From NCBI GenBank assembly GCA_030248195.1, contig JASAND010004248.1, positions 62,001-126,000 on the forward strand: a stretch of DNA of 64,000 nucleotides. The letters run 5' to 3'. This document shows, one piece after another, positions 32,725-44,588 of the stretch; the stretch's first letter is position 1, and every line of letters begins with the position of its first letter. The notes under the pieces are model-generated. The model was given only the letters and a program-made list of their open reading frames with translations, did not search any database and was not told the origin of the DNA. The translations under genes were made by a program, and so were the position numbers. The DNA is from Trissonchulus latispiculum. Taxonomy: Eukaryota > Nematoda > Enoplea > Enoplida > Ironidae.

Positions 32725-35700
32725 CTCCTTGTAAAGTAGTGGATTATTGATTGCTGTATATGCTAGCATTCTTAGATCATAAGGAGCACTGAAAAACAAT
32801 TAATGTATATATGACGTGTACAGAATAAGTGTACGTTGAAGATCATGTTGATGTGTACTCAGATTTTAGCTGCTTAACCAAGACAGCGGTGAGCAGAAGA
32901 ATCCGTGTCTGGTTGGAGATTGTCTTTGAGATCGTTGCAGTTGGTGATTGACCTTCCACATGCTCCTGGGGCGCCTGACCAGCGTAACAAATGTATTCTA
33001 ACATAGCGGGATATGACTGATTGCATTGCTTTTCTTTGTTTTATCCGCAGTCATGTCGGTGTTGAAAGTCTCCGGTCCTTAAATTATGCTATCGGGCATG
33101 TGAGTCACCTCATACTATTTGATCCGGCTGTCGCTTTTCTTTGCCTTATTCCACGGCGTACTCTTTTGATTCCTTTGTTACGACAGCCCACAGGCTTAGT
33201 TTCGTTCCGCGGGCACAGAGGAAGAAGAATCAATACTGTCATCTCGAAGGGAATGCTTACTAACTCCTGAACTCTGATGCACGCAACATCAATAAATGTA
33301 CTGACCATGACATACCTGTGTAAGGATGTACGTGCATGGTTTTCTGGTGAAAGTGTATTGAAGTTACTAGGTGTTGCAAGCGCAGCTAAAGTGTTAAGGG
33401 ATTCAGGCAAGAGGACTAACGGTGTGTCCAATGCCAGAACTATAGCTTTAAACTGATTAGTATATACGCATAGTCATAGGTTGGTGTATAATTGGAGGGG
33501 GTGAGGTTGCGTATAGGAAATTGGAGGGAGGCTATCGTGGGAAATTGGGAGAGCAGGTTGTGGAGGTAAAATTGGGGGGGGCGGAGAAGCTGTGGATGAA
33601 AATTGGAGAGGAGGTTTTTATGATTGTGGTGTTGGTTGTGTTGTGTGGCAAGAATGGGCAATCACAATACAAGTATTCTGGTTGACAAGGACTGCTGGTA
33701 AAAGTTCTAAATTGACGGGATTTATCAGAAAAGGTTTCCAAACCAAATAGTACCGGGTCCAGAATCCAGTCCCATTTTTCACGACCGGCATCATCTCTGC
33801 AGCCCATAATCTCTAACGGTGACACTGCCCTACTTTCTGTTTATATTGACGTTATTTATTGTAAGCGACGATATTTATATTTTATATAATCAATAGATTT
33901 GATATCATATTGGTGGTTGACATATTTATTTATGTGCTAATACATTGGTTACGATATCTGGAAGGTTTCGTTCATTTCTTTAATATGTTGATGCGAGTGC
34001 CTCAATTTGATAACCAACAAAACTTATCGCAATATGTGCTAGACATTTCGGGCAACTTTAAGATAAAATTCTCCAGTTAATCTTTTCACACGCTGCTGTT
34101 ACCACAGTTGCAGCATTTGTTGACTTCTCAAATTGATAAAAACGTCCACCCTATTGCTGGGCAATTATTCACCTCCCTGAAGACCTTCGAATTTTCCAAA
34201 CCGAATGGCCTACATTAACAGCTGCCAAATTATAAGTTAAACTTTGTCACCTTTTGGTTGGTGTTTGCTTGATAATTAAGAAGCCTAATGGACAACCTCT
34301 TTCTCTTAATATCTGTGTAACTGCAAAGTTTGGCAGTCTACTCAATATGATTGTTCGGTGGTAAGTCAGTCCTATTTATATTCGAACGAAGGTTTAGTTT
34401 TATGCAAATTGTTGCGTTCTTCACTGTATGCGTGTAGATGTCAATTGTCAGAGCAAAGGTGACCACTGGTTTACATGTTCGTCGTGCGACGTTTCATCTC
34501 TAAGGTTAGATGCTTGGGCTTGTTGGGTTAAATTTTGGATTGCATTTTGGATTTCACACATGACTTATGGCCTTCCTCAGGCTAGTAGCACTAAAGAGCG
34601 CTATTAGAATAAGGTGGTCCGAGATTTGATCGGTTTGTGCAAATGCACCCAACGGCTCCCGTGACAAGCACAGAACAATTATTTAACCGAACAGACATAC
34701 AGAAGTTACTTATCAGAAATATTTTTTCATTTGCGCATGCTGGAGCATTTACTAATGACATTCATTAGTATATGTTAGCATTGCTGGGTAATTGCAAAGG
34801 GAATCTGCCATGACCGGTCGAGTCTGATACTAAATTAAAACTTTCACTGAGAAATGCATAACAGCAAACACGAATGGCTGTTCATTCATAACTGATTATG
34901 TGGCGTTGGCTAATTTTGGAGGCTAGTCATAAATTCTGGCGAGAATGTTACCAGAAAGCAACTAACTTACTTGTTATAAAAGTTTCATTCGGAATGATAT
35001 ATAAGTTATCTTTTTGGTATCTCGACAAATTTGTTTCTATCAGAATCACTCCGCTTTTCGTGCAGTCAATCTTTGTGTACAACTTTAAAACAGAGTTTTC
35101 CTTTACAAACTTAAGTTCCGAAAATCTGAGCTATATTCGTTCAACGAAATAGTAATTTCTCAGCTACAAAATTGAGTTTCCGCAAATTTTTTAAACTATC
35201 CTCAAGACTTCAATGAAACTTTTCTTATTCGTTTGAACCAAGGTCGGATGTCGCCACATTTGTCTGCCCAAAAACTAACTAAAGAAACAGAAGTCACAAC
35301 GTTTACAAATTTTAAGTCGCCAGATTTTGTTATAGCGTGCTTAAATCTATATAAACACAACATTTTTGGGCACTGATGAATAAGAGAGGTTTTTATAGCT
35401 TCGGCAAAAACTTCTTGTCTGGATTAAACGAGGTCTCAAACTTTTGTTTTGTCAAGACAGCGGCATTGGTTGCTGATGAGCTCTGCTTTGCAGCTTGCTT
35501 TGTGACTGCACTAATGTCTAATCTAACCTTTGTTCTAACCTTATAAATGAGGTAATCACTGCTGTCCTCCGTGATTATTGGTGCTGGAAGGAAACTTCTG
35601 GGGCCAATTTCATAAAAAACTTGCAACTTGAACTTGCACTTGAACTTGCACTTGCACTTGAACTTGCACTTGCACTTGAACTGCAAGTTCAAGTTGCCAG

Positions 35701-36602
35701 TGTTTCATAAAATTTTTCAGCCAACTTGACATTTTTTGGCAAGTTTGCAAGTCTACTTGCGGAACTTGCAACGCAAGTGCAAGTGCAAGTACAAGTTCAA
35801 GTAACAACCTGATACTTGCACTATTTTAGTACTTCCCCTTATAATTAATTAGTTTCTTATTTCGATGTGCTTAAGGTTTGACAGTTATTTATTTCTGTGC
35901 TTGAGTTTTTCCCATAAAGCCCCCAGATTTTGAAAGTTTGGATGCATTTATACATAATTGTTCTCAAAAGTCAAAAACTCGTCTTGAAACTGTTAGAAAT
36001 GAATTAAATATATATTCGCTACCGTTCTTACTCAACATATCCTTGAAGGGCGCATCTCTGAAAGGTTTAAATTTTGTGACTTTGATCCTGAAAATCTGTG
36101 TCACATTTCAAATTTTGATATTTAAGATGATTTTTGCGAATATATGGAGTTAATTGTGCATGAAAACGAGCTAAATCCGTGACCATTTTACACCAAAGCG
36201 AAGGAGGTCATTTTTTACCATTTACCAAGGGGGTATTTTTGTCTATTTTTTACCATTTCTGAGTTTTCTCATTTCCATTTTATGTTATTGTGTTTGCGAA
36301 ACAGAAAAGAGTGTTTGGTTTAAATGATCTTATTGCTCTCAATTGTCCTTCAGCTACGTCATCGACTTGTGTTAAAGAAGAAGTTACCCAAAAAGTATGT
36401 CTCACAAAACAGCTCTGTCTGCCACTTTGCACATTAACGATATAATTTAGAGTGCACTTCTTTTGCGTGGTGCAATTCTGTAAATTCAATGAATGGACCG
36501 TTTCTAGACTTTGAGAACCAGTCGTTTCAATACTCTTCCCCAGCTATACTTATGAAAAATATTCTCAAATATTTCACCTATTCCTAAAAAAACTAAACCA
36601 AG

Positions 36603-37110
36603 AGTCCATAATTTTCTTATATTATAGAAGAAGAGTAAGCCACTAGGAGGCTTCTCTTCCTGGCATTACGTAACGGTGCTCCGTCCACAATACGCGAATG
36701 TTCCCCCGTTTGGGGGGGTCGACAAATCAACAGTGCATACCAACAGCCAAACAGATTGCAGAGACCCCCCTCCGTTTGGTGGGGGGGGGTAGAGGAGAGG
36801 ATTACGGTAGTTTTTGTTCTATTGGAAAATGGGACCCCGTTTGGTGGGGGGTAGCCAAAAGTGGTCCCCGTTTGGGAGGGATCACCAACAGCCAATCAGA
36901 ATGAGCCAAACTTAGCCTGCTTGAGCGACCCCCCCCCAAACGGGGACCTCTTTCAGCTACCCCCCCCCCCAAACGGGGACCACTATTGGCTACCCCCCAC
37001 CAAACGGGGGAACATTCGTGTATTGTGGTCGGAGCACTGTTCCGCAATGCCAAGAATGCCCTCCAGTGGCTTACTCTTCTTCTATAATATAAGAGATTTT
37101 ATTATGGACT
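36603..37110. mobile_element. Fold-back element with CCCCGTTTGG arrays
   Basis: Inverted ends of about 100 bp (from AGTCCATAAT through ATTATAGAAGAAGAGTAAGC to GAATGTTCCCCCGTTTGG) enclose seven or more copies of CCCCGTTTGG or its complement joined by C/G runs. It is nested in the 3.85-kb GGGCC-end element. Non-coding. Confidence 0.72.
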
Positions 37111-37170
37111 ATTCACTAAGCCATCTAAACCATTTCACATATGGTAAACCATTTTAAACCAAGTACACGT

Positions 37171-38467
37171 TGTCACGGTGCAGTTTTCCCCCGGTGTAAA
37201 ATTTCCACCCGGAAAAACTGCAACGGTGTGGATTTTCCCCCGGAAAAATTACACCGGTGTGAATTTTCCGGGAGGGGGAAAATTTTGCACCAACGCAAAA
37301 ATAATGCTGATTTCAGTCAATAAATTGAGTTTGCCTCATAATCGAAGCAACTAATTATACTTTGAAGATGGAATATAATTACCATAATAAGCCAAAATAA
37401 TTATTTGTTATAATAGTTCGTCTGAGATACAAAATTAAATCTAAAATTATAATAAATAAAATTTCTTGAAAAATCAAAAATTTTGCAGGATTAACTAAAA
37501 TCATTGTTTCATTCAACTGCTTTTTTACATTTTATGTATCTTAATTAAGAAAAATGTTTAACAAATATATATCAACTCTAATCTTTCTTAGATTTCTAAT
37601 ATTTTGTGATTTTATATCAAAGTAAAAAATATGCATAAATTGAAGCATGGAAATCTTTATCTCCGAGCCCAAACCGTTAAGCAGGAAAAAATAAGGTACC
37701 CAATTGAAAATTTATTTTTTGTTTGTTTCATAGAAACGATATAAAGCAATCAATGCACTCAATAAAGGCTAATAAAGAAATTAAGTTCAATTTGCTAATT
37801 TCTAATCTTATTAGTTTTCTGATATCTTATTTATAAGTAAAAAATAAGAAAAGCTAAAAATATAATTGAAATTTTGGAAATTTTAGTCTCATTTCAGGTC
37901 AATCGTGAAATCTTTTCCTGCGAAAAATGTGCAAGGAAAGCCTACAAAGTTCAAGTTAACGTGGACAATTTAGATTATTGTAATTATATAAATGAAATTT
38001 CAATTTGCAAACTGAAAATTTTAATTCCAAGTTAATTCCACAAAATTTGAAAAATTTAAAAATAAATTATATTTGTTCAATTTAAAGATTTCAACTCGAA
38101 CATTAAATCTCCCATATTTAAGTTATTTATTTTCACTTATAAATGAAAACATAAGATATTAGAAACCTAAGAATGATTGGAAGTTATCAGCTATTTAATT
38201 ATTTCCTTATAAAGGTTTATCAAATGCAAGTAATGAATAATTATTTTGGCGGATTACGCTTATCATATTCAATCTTCAAAGCATAATTAGTTGTTTCGAT
38301 TATGAGCCAAACTCTACTTAAACTGAAATCTGCGTTATTTCTTACATTGGTGCAAAATTTCCCCCGGAAAATTCACACCGGTGTAATTTTCCGGGGGGAA
38401 AATCCACACCGGTGTAGTTTTTCCGTTGGGAAAATTTTCAAGGGGGGCGGGAAATCACACCGTGACA
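37171..38467. mobile_element. TIR element with TGTCACGGTG ends and CCGGAAAATT arrays
   Basis: TGTCACGGTG and CACCGTGACA are flanked by CACGT on both sides (37,166-37,170 and 38,468-38,472), a 5-bp duplication. The subterminal 130 bp at each side repeat TTTTCCCCCGGAAAAAT and ACACCGGTGT. The 1-kb interior is AT-rich and itself partly inverted (AATTAGTTG/CAACTAATT motifs). Same end type as the 20-kb insertion. Non-autonomous. Confidence 0.78.
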
Positions 38468-39625
38468 CACGTATTCAATAAATTTATGTAACTGCTTAGT
38501 AAAGCAAATTAATGTTGCTGGCATGAACATTCCTTTGGTTAAAGGATTAAAAATTAATCATCAAAAGAAGCCGTTTTTTAGGTTTTGAAAAATCATTAGA
38601 TGCCAGAAACTAGCAGTTCGGTAGAAAATTAGCCGAGACCCAAAACATACTGTATCCCAAATATCAGCTATAAGTTCGTCATGAATTGCGATGATAGTTA
38701 TTCAATTTTTTCGATTTTCAAAATCGTTTGATCATTGCCGTTTTTTCAACTTTGGCCATTACTCGCACGCAACCATAGGTTAACGTGAGGGGATCAAACC
38801 CCCCAACCCGGACAAGAGACGGTGACGAAGAAATGGTCAAAGGATAAGCAAAGATAGACGGAAAAATCTAGTTTCACTCTAAACGTTTAAACTTTTCATA
38901 CTTTCAACCATTGCTCTCACATCCTCCTTTAAAAAGCTGTACATTTTGATTGTTTAGAATTTCTTATCGAATTACGGAAGGATTGTTTTAGTTTCAGAAG
39001 CTTTATTTTGAAATGGTTCAATGCTTCATCTTCCGCTGCAGATAAAACTAAAATTTATCCATAGAGTAACCAAAGAAAAATTGCGTAAGAGTTTTGATTA
39101 GTTGCGAAAATAATACACGAAATTAACGAATAAAAATCTAACTCTAAAAATAACTCTAACTCTAACAAATGCATAAAACGGCCACTTGCAACAAATCGTT
39201 CAGTAAAAATAGACTCAACTACTTGCACCGCAAGTGCAAGTTGCAAGTGCAAGTAGCGACAACTTTTATGAAACAAACTCTGACTGCAAGTGTTAGCCGG
39301 CAACTTGCAACTTGCGGACTTGCAACTTGCGGTTTTAGTGCAAGTCCGCAAGTAGCACTTGCAGTTTTATGAAACAGTCAACTTGTAACTTGCATGTGCA
39401 AGTTGCAACTTGCATATGCAAGTTGCAAGTTTTAAGTTTTATGAAATTGGCCCCTGGAGGAACCACGTTGCGCTCAACACTTTTTCTCGATCCAGAAATC
39501 AGTTTCTCATCTTGCAAAATTCTGATTACTGATCCGAGCGCAGCCTTCAAAATCTACCTTACTGAAAAAGGCCGGTGCTGTTCAGTGATGGAACTGGGTT
39601 ACATATGTTTTATCCAGTGACCCGG

Positions 39626-40235
39626 GGGCCAGTTTCATAAAACTTGAAACTGGCAACTTGCATATGCAAGTTGCAACTTGCATGTGCAAGTTGCAAGAAA
39701 AGTGTTTCACAAACCCTCAAGTGGAACTTGCGGACTTGCACTTGAACTGCAAACTGCAAGTCCGCAAGTTGCAAGTTGTACGCTAACACTTGCGGCCAGA
39801 ATCTGTTTCATAAAGATCGTCAATACATGCACTTGCAACTTGCACTTGCGGTGTAAGTGGTTGAGTGAATTTTCACTGAACAAATGGCACAAAAATTGCT
39901 ACAACTTATTTTATTTTTAATATTTTTTGGAAAAATTTTATGACAATAGTCTTTGGATTATTGTCGCAACACAGTGTGAATTTCAAACAATTTCTTTAAT
40001 TTTTGTAATCTATTTGATTTTTCAAATATTTTTGGTTAATTTTTTTGATCGGCTACTTGCCAACTTGCACTTGCACTTGTGTTTACAAGTTGTCAAGTCT
40101 TGCAACTTGCTTAGCTAATTTCCACAAGTAGCAGGAAAAGTTTTATGAAACACTGACAACTTGAAATTGCAGTTCAAATGCAAGTGCAAGCTCAAGTGCA
40201 AGTTCATGTTGCAAGATTTTTTATGAAATTGGCCC
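39626..40235. mobile_element. GGGCC-end TIR element, older copy (right arm)
   Basis: This is the ortholog of 6,715-7,963 without the nested copy, flanked by CGG on both sides. About half is an AT-rich core that matches 6,900-7,080 in inverted orientation, and the rest is CTTGCAA-type words. Confidence 0.86.
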
Positions 40236-40727
40236 CGGTGACCCGACAACTCGGTGATCCGCTTTTTCAATACAGAAAATCTTTCAAAATGTTGTCAATT
40301 TTGAAGCTGTTTCTGACGTGCTTCTTCTGTAACGCGTTGGTCATGGCATGATTTATGTACAAAGAAGCGTAATGAGTATTGTGTTGTCTCCTTATAGACA
40401 ACATTGTTTATTACTTGACAAACATAAAAGCAAAAGTTTTCAAATCTTTTGGTAACAGGGACAAAACCGGGTCAGTCGAAGCGCTGTTGATCCCAGTGAA
40501 CCCCACTCGCCCCAAAAAGTGACCCAACTGACACGATGACCCGGTTCCATGACCGGTGCAATGACTCCTGACCTTAGCTGAGCTTCATATTTTATGAGCA
40601 TCAATTCATTTTGCTTATCCAATAAAACCTAAAAAGTCAGAAGCTTTATGCCAATTCTGTCTTGTTTATTGTCTTGCTAGCTTTGTCATGTTAATCTTCT
40701 ATTTGCTACTACTCTGTTACTCTTTAG

Positions 40728-40880
40728 ACTTTGCTGATCGTTCCATGAGAGGCCGAGGAAGGCGGAAGAGTTCGTTCCAGGAAGTTCCTCCCAAGAAAGC
40801 ATCGACTGCCTCAGACTTCATATCATCTTTCAGCGAAGGATATCGACCCAGATCTCTAAATCCTCTTGCCCCGGTTGGAG
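40728..40880 (+). CDS. Internal exon A (right copy), unrecognised gene
   Basis: This is the duplicate of 6,070-6,222 with the same splice boundaries (TTACTCTTTAG|AC and TTGGAG|GTAAGG) and length. Replacements relative to the left copy are Ser/Phe, Gly/Arg, Ala/Val and Ser/Ala. Conserved splice sites and frame support an exon, though the replacement bias suggests relaxed selection. Confidence 0.48.
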
Positions 40881-40993
40881 GTAAGGCTTCCGGTAACTGA
40901 TAATTTATCTAAGTTGGTACGATTATTAATAGCCCGTCCAATCGCTGACTTGAATGAATCAGACTCGGTGAAACCCACTGTATTTTGCACAAT

Positions 40994-41245
40994 TACATCG
41001 AGAAAACGAGGTAAACGCGGGCTAGCACGAAGCACGAGGTAAACGGGATCTACGAAGGATTACAAGCATTAATCATAGAGAAATAATGAAAAACGCCTGC
41101 CTGCAGTCACTAAGGTAAAGCCTTAGTCCAACACAGGAGATAGCCAATAGGCCAACGTCTAATCGCGCCCACTGGCTCTCTCCTGTTTCGGACTAAGGCT
41201 TTGCTTTAGTGACTGCAGGCTGGCGTTTTCATTATTTCTCGATGA
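40994..41245. mobile_element. Hairpin MITE, about 250 bp, right arm only
   Basis: The sequence between two copies of ATTTTGCACAAT starts ACATCGAGAAA and ends TTTCTCGATG. An internal long hairpin pairs CCTGCAGTCACTAAGGTAAA with its complement near 41,210. The left arm has the single uninterrupted copy (at about 5,960). The 11-12-bp duplication is unusually long for a DNA MITE. Confidence 0.7.
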
Positions 41246-42066
41246 ATTTTGCACAATGTTAGTTCATCAAGGTTTTAACCTTACCACTTGACTAAATAGA
41301 TTACTCATAGTTAGATCTTAAAACTGCGAAATACATTCATACCAAACAGTGAGTGTTTAGGGGTATGAAGTAAGGAAATAGTCTGATTTGTCCTTGTTAA
41401 AGTCAAAAGTCTGCTTCGTGTGAAGCAAACTCAGCTTTTAAGGTGTATCCTTTTCCTCATTGTTTGGTCTTTGGAAAAAATTTCTGTCAAGGTCCCCAGC
41501 CTTGACTTTGGTGGCAGTATTGCCTCGAACTTAGCACAGACTGACTGGGAATTTTTGGCAAAAATTAAACCTTTTTATTAGAAATTTTGAAACTTGTTAG
41601 CTGTCAACCAATTGTTCTTATCTATCTCTCATAATCGCACCTGAAACAGCTGTACTTCTGTCTTAACTGTCACTTTCTGAGAATCGACCAAATCGGCTTT
41701 TTCATAATTTCTTAAAGGGAGAGAAATGTCCTTGTGTACCAGTCTTCAACCTTTCTTTATAGGCTTTTGTCAACTGCCAAATAGCAGTAACAATATATAT
41801 TGTTTTGCTCTTGTTGTGCAAAATAAAGAATTTTGAAAGATTAAACCTAGCAGGCAGTGTCGCCATTTTTCCTCAATAAAGCTTCACCTAAAACATCCGC
41901 ACCCCTTCTTCTAATTTCCTTGGGAAGTAAAGCGCTAGAAATATTTTCTTTCCCACTTCTTCTCTTCGATTTTGTTTTTCGCTGTGACTTGCCTTCACCG
42001 CTACCTTAAGTTAATGTAATATTAATCTCTTTACTCTACCCGGGCACGTCAGCGAAGAACGTTTAG

Positions 42067-42385
42067 ATGAGCAGCTTTTTTGCTGGTTTAAATTCACTGA
42101 TCAACGATTTCTTGGGATCTGAACGGGATATATCTATTCGATCCAAAGTTGAAGAGGAAGAAACAGAACCAGAACTCGACGACAACACTGAGGGCGAAGA
42201 ACGAAGAAAAAGCTTAGCCTCAGAAAGACGTCGAAGCTACTCCTACTGGTTCCAAGACCCAGCAAAAGCCAAAAAACGACCACACCTTATCCCCAAAACT
42301 ATATCATTTAGTCCGGCCGTTGCACGACTGTACGGCTACAAACCCACCCAAGTACCGTCCGAACACTCTCGACCTGTACAGCGAA
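42067..42385 (+). CDS. Coding exon B (right copy) of an unrecognised gene
   Basis: This is the inverted-duplicate copy of 4,824-5,142, with identical length (319 bp), the same ATG directly after TAG, and the same GTAAGTG donor. The only protein change is Leu for His in TEPE(L/H)DDN. The 20-kb transposon insertion begins 73 bp downstream of the donor, in the presumed intron, so expression of this copy may be affected. The function is unknown; the low-complexity acidic/basic makeup would fit a nuclear or cytoskeletal regulator, but that is a guess. Confidence 0.72.
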
Positions 42386-42640
42386 GTAAGTGCCTGTTAT
42401 AGTTGTTTGTAAAAAATACCAGTACTGATATCCAAATGTGTTAAGTCATTATTGTCGGTGTCACAGGGAAAATTTCCCCCGTGAAAACATTCCCCCCGGA
42501 AAAATTAGGGTACTTTTCCCCCCGGAAAAATTTCACTAGTAATTTCTTTCCCCCGGAAAAATTTCACTAGTAAACTCTTTTCCTCGGAAAAATTTCAATA
42601 GTGGTTTCTTTCCCCCCGGAAAAATTTCCCTAAGCAGAAA

Positions 42641-43498
42641 TTATTTTGCTGGATGTATTAATTTGAGGTATTTTCAACTACCTAAACTTTATAGTTTTGC
42701 TCCGGATTTTTATGTTAAGTATTTAATTATTGGGTCTTATCTGGATTACCCCGCCACCACTCAAAATCCTTAAAACTTGATCAAATGAGCTAAAATTTGG
42801 TATGGGTATATGTGTTTTCGACTACGATGAGTTCAAATATCGCAAAATTTTTCGATTTCGCGAAATTACATTTTTTCGATTTCTAAGGGGGGACCAAGGG
42901 AAACCGAAAAATATTTTGTTTTCGATTTCGCTGCAAAGATGTATATAGGGGTTTCCAGGGTCGTAGTCGTAGACTAGCAGATTAATCTGGAATCAGTATT
43001 CCCAATCAGCCATTCAATAATTTAAACCAAATTTATATAAAACGTAAGCACTAGCTTTTGAGTCTCCGCCCAACTAAAAATGCCACACCAGGGGGCAAAC
43101 CCCCAACCCCCCAAAAAAAATCGGAAAATTCGAACCCCCCGCCCGGGCAGCGCAAGAACGCCACAGCTCACTATATCTGTGTATCTCTCTCTATATCGCA
43201 ATATCACTAAATAAAAAAAATAAGGGAATAGTAAGCAAGAAAAAAAACCACACACGCGCGCGCGACCTATAGCTAAGTGGGGGGGGGGGGGCGCGGGCGG
43301 GGCACCCCCTGGGGCACCCCACCGAGAACCCCGCCTGGGCGGGGTTGTGGGGATCCGTTCTACCCCTCCACTTTTGGGTGTTGGTTTTGTGTGTGTTTTC
43401 GTGTATTGGTTTTTGCCCTATCTGGTATACCTGTGGCAGTGCGGACAGAAGAAGTGGGTGGTATTGGGGGGAAGGAGGGAGGTGGAGTTGTGGGGGGG
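42641..43498. other. Outer-element DNA and unmatched region upstream of the 5' LTR
   Basis: AT-rich sequence to about 43,020, then a GC/C-run segment with GGGGGCAAACCCCC and a possible B-box (GGTTCGAATTTTCC, minus strand, about 43,130), then a G-rich stretch (43,277-43,498). None of this matches the U3 of the 3' LTR, although the LTR's R/U5-like part follows directly. It may be a different insertion, a recombined LTR or an assembly join. Confidence 0.4.
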
Positions 43499-43852
43499 TT
43501 TATTTAACTGTATAACTGTTTGTCAGTTGGGCCTTCGCCCCCCTAAATTTATATACTTGTTATATTTCATATCTGCTATATTTCCATAATACTTGTTGTA
43601 CGTATTAAATATCTCCACTAGGTTTGTGTATTTTTGGTAGGTAATTACTGAGCTCCTAGGTTAGTTTAGTGTTATTTCTGAGGTGAGCGGGTGTCACCCA
43701 CTCACTAGGGCTATTTATTTGGCGAGGCTTCCCCGGCCGGCTCCTGCGCGGTTGGTGTGTTATTCACTTGTGCCACGGTCTCCTCGCTTGAGTTGCTCTC
43801 GCGGGGTAACGGTACTTTTGTGTTAGGCTAGTTTCACTCTGGTACCGCTACA
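43499..43852 (+). repeat. 5' LTR, R/U5-like part
   Basis: This segment matches 61,166-61,521 in direct orientation almost base for base, from TTTATTTAACTGTATAACTG through GAGGTGAGCGGGTGTCACCC to CTGGTACCGCTACA. It ends in CA as expected of an LTR. Upstream, the U3-like part present in the 3' copy is missing. No clear tRNA-complementary primer-binding site follows (the next bases are TTAGGCTGCCAGGAGCTC). Confidence 0.8.
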
Positions 43853-44588
43853 TTAGGCTGCCAGGAGCTCAGGGTGTCAAATTTGGCCTTGCGGTTTGAA
43901 TCCCTTCGCTAAAATTTTCAAATTTTTATTTCGGTAAATTTTTGTTAATTTTTCTGTGGGGGTTAAACCCGTGGTAAACCTTTCTTTTGCCGTTCAATCA
44001 CTTTTGTCCATTTTTCTACGTACGTATTTTTACCCCCCTCCCCCCTAGGGTCAAAATTTTTAAAATTTTTTCTCTAGGTGTTTGTGTGTTTATATACGTA
44101 TAATTGTGTATGCGTGTGGGTTTGACCCAATACCAATTTTAGGCTGCAAATAATTTTTATATCTTTGGGGTGAGCTAGTTTAGGGCATTTTTCTCGGGAT
44201 TTGAGGTAGGAAATAACATCAAATTTTTTGTAGTGTCAAAAATAACTTAATTTTCGTTAATTTGTCATTTTATTGCGATACCTGGTATTTTGCCCTGTGT
44301 ATTTGTGATATTTTGTCAAATTTTGTCTGTTTTCAGGTTATATTTGTATAACCCCCTTTATTTTAGGTTATTTTTGCATAATCCCCTTATTTTCAGGTCC
44401 TGAGTGAGTTTGCTCTATTTAGCAATTGTATTGTGATTTTTGTAGCCGGTATCGCACTAATTTTCATTATACGTATATAACTTGTGTTTTTTGTGGGGTA
44501 CCTAGAGGTAAATCCGTTTGTATTTTTGCTTGTGAATAATTTTTTCAGCACTTTTAGTCAAACGGGTTTCACCCAAGAATTTTGAAAA
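43853..44588 (+). other. Gypsy 5' leader
   Basis: A 736-bp T-rich untranslated stretch between the LTR and gag. A donor-like CTAGAG|GTAAAT occurs at about 44,510 and an acceptor-like TTTTTTCAG at about 44,549, so splicing of the genomic RNA is possible. No ORF of note. Confidence 0.5.

Larger units (their letters stand above)
30580..32727. mobile_element. Composite insertion specific to the right arm
   Basis: The left arm is continuous here (CAGTAAAAACAAAAATCTTG on the reverse strand at about 24,400), whereas the right arm has 2.1 kb more. Two units inside are definable (30,921-31,087 and 31,930-32,724). The remainder (30,580-30,912 and 31,096-31,929) is AT-rich without recognisable genes. 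The outer ends do not show a clean target duplication. Confidence 0.6.
35601..39453. mobile_element. GGGCC-end TIR element, 3.85 kb, right arm only
   Basis: The ends are GGGCCAATTTCATAAAA and TTTTATGAAATTGGCCC, with CTG on both flanks (35,598-35,600 and 39,454-39,456). The left arm has the empty site with one CAG at 8,107-8,109. Both terminal regions carry CTTGCA-word arrays. The interior hosts a fold-back at 36,603-37,110 and a TGTCAC-ended element at 37,171-38,467. No transposase was found, so it is non-autonomous. Confidence 0.88.
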
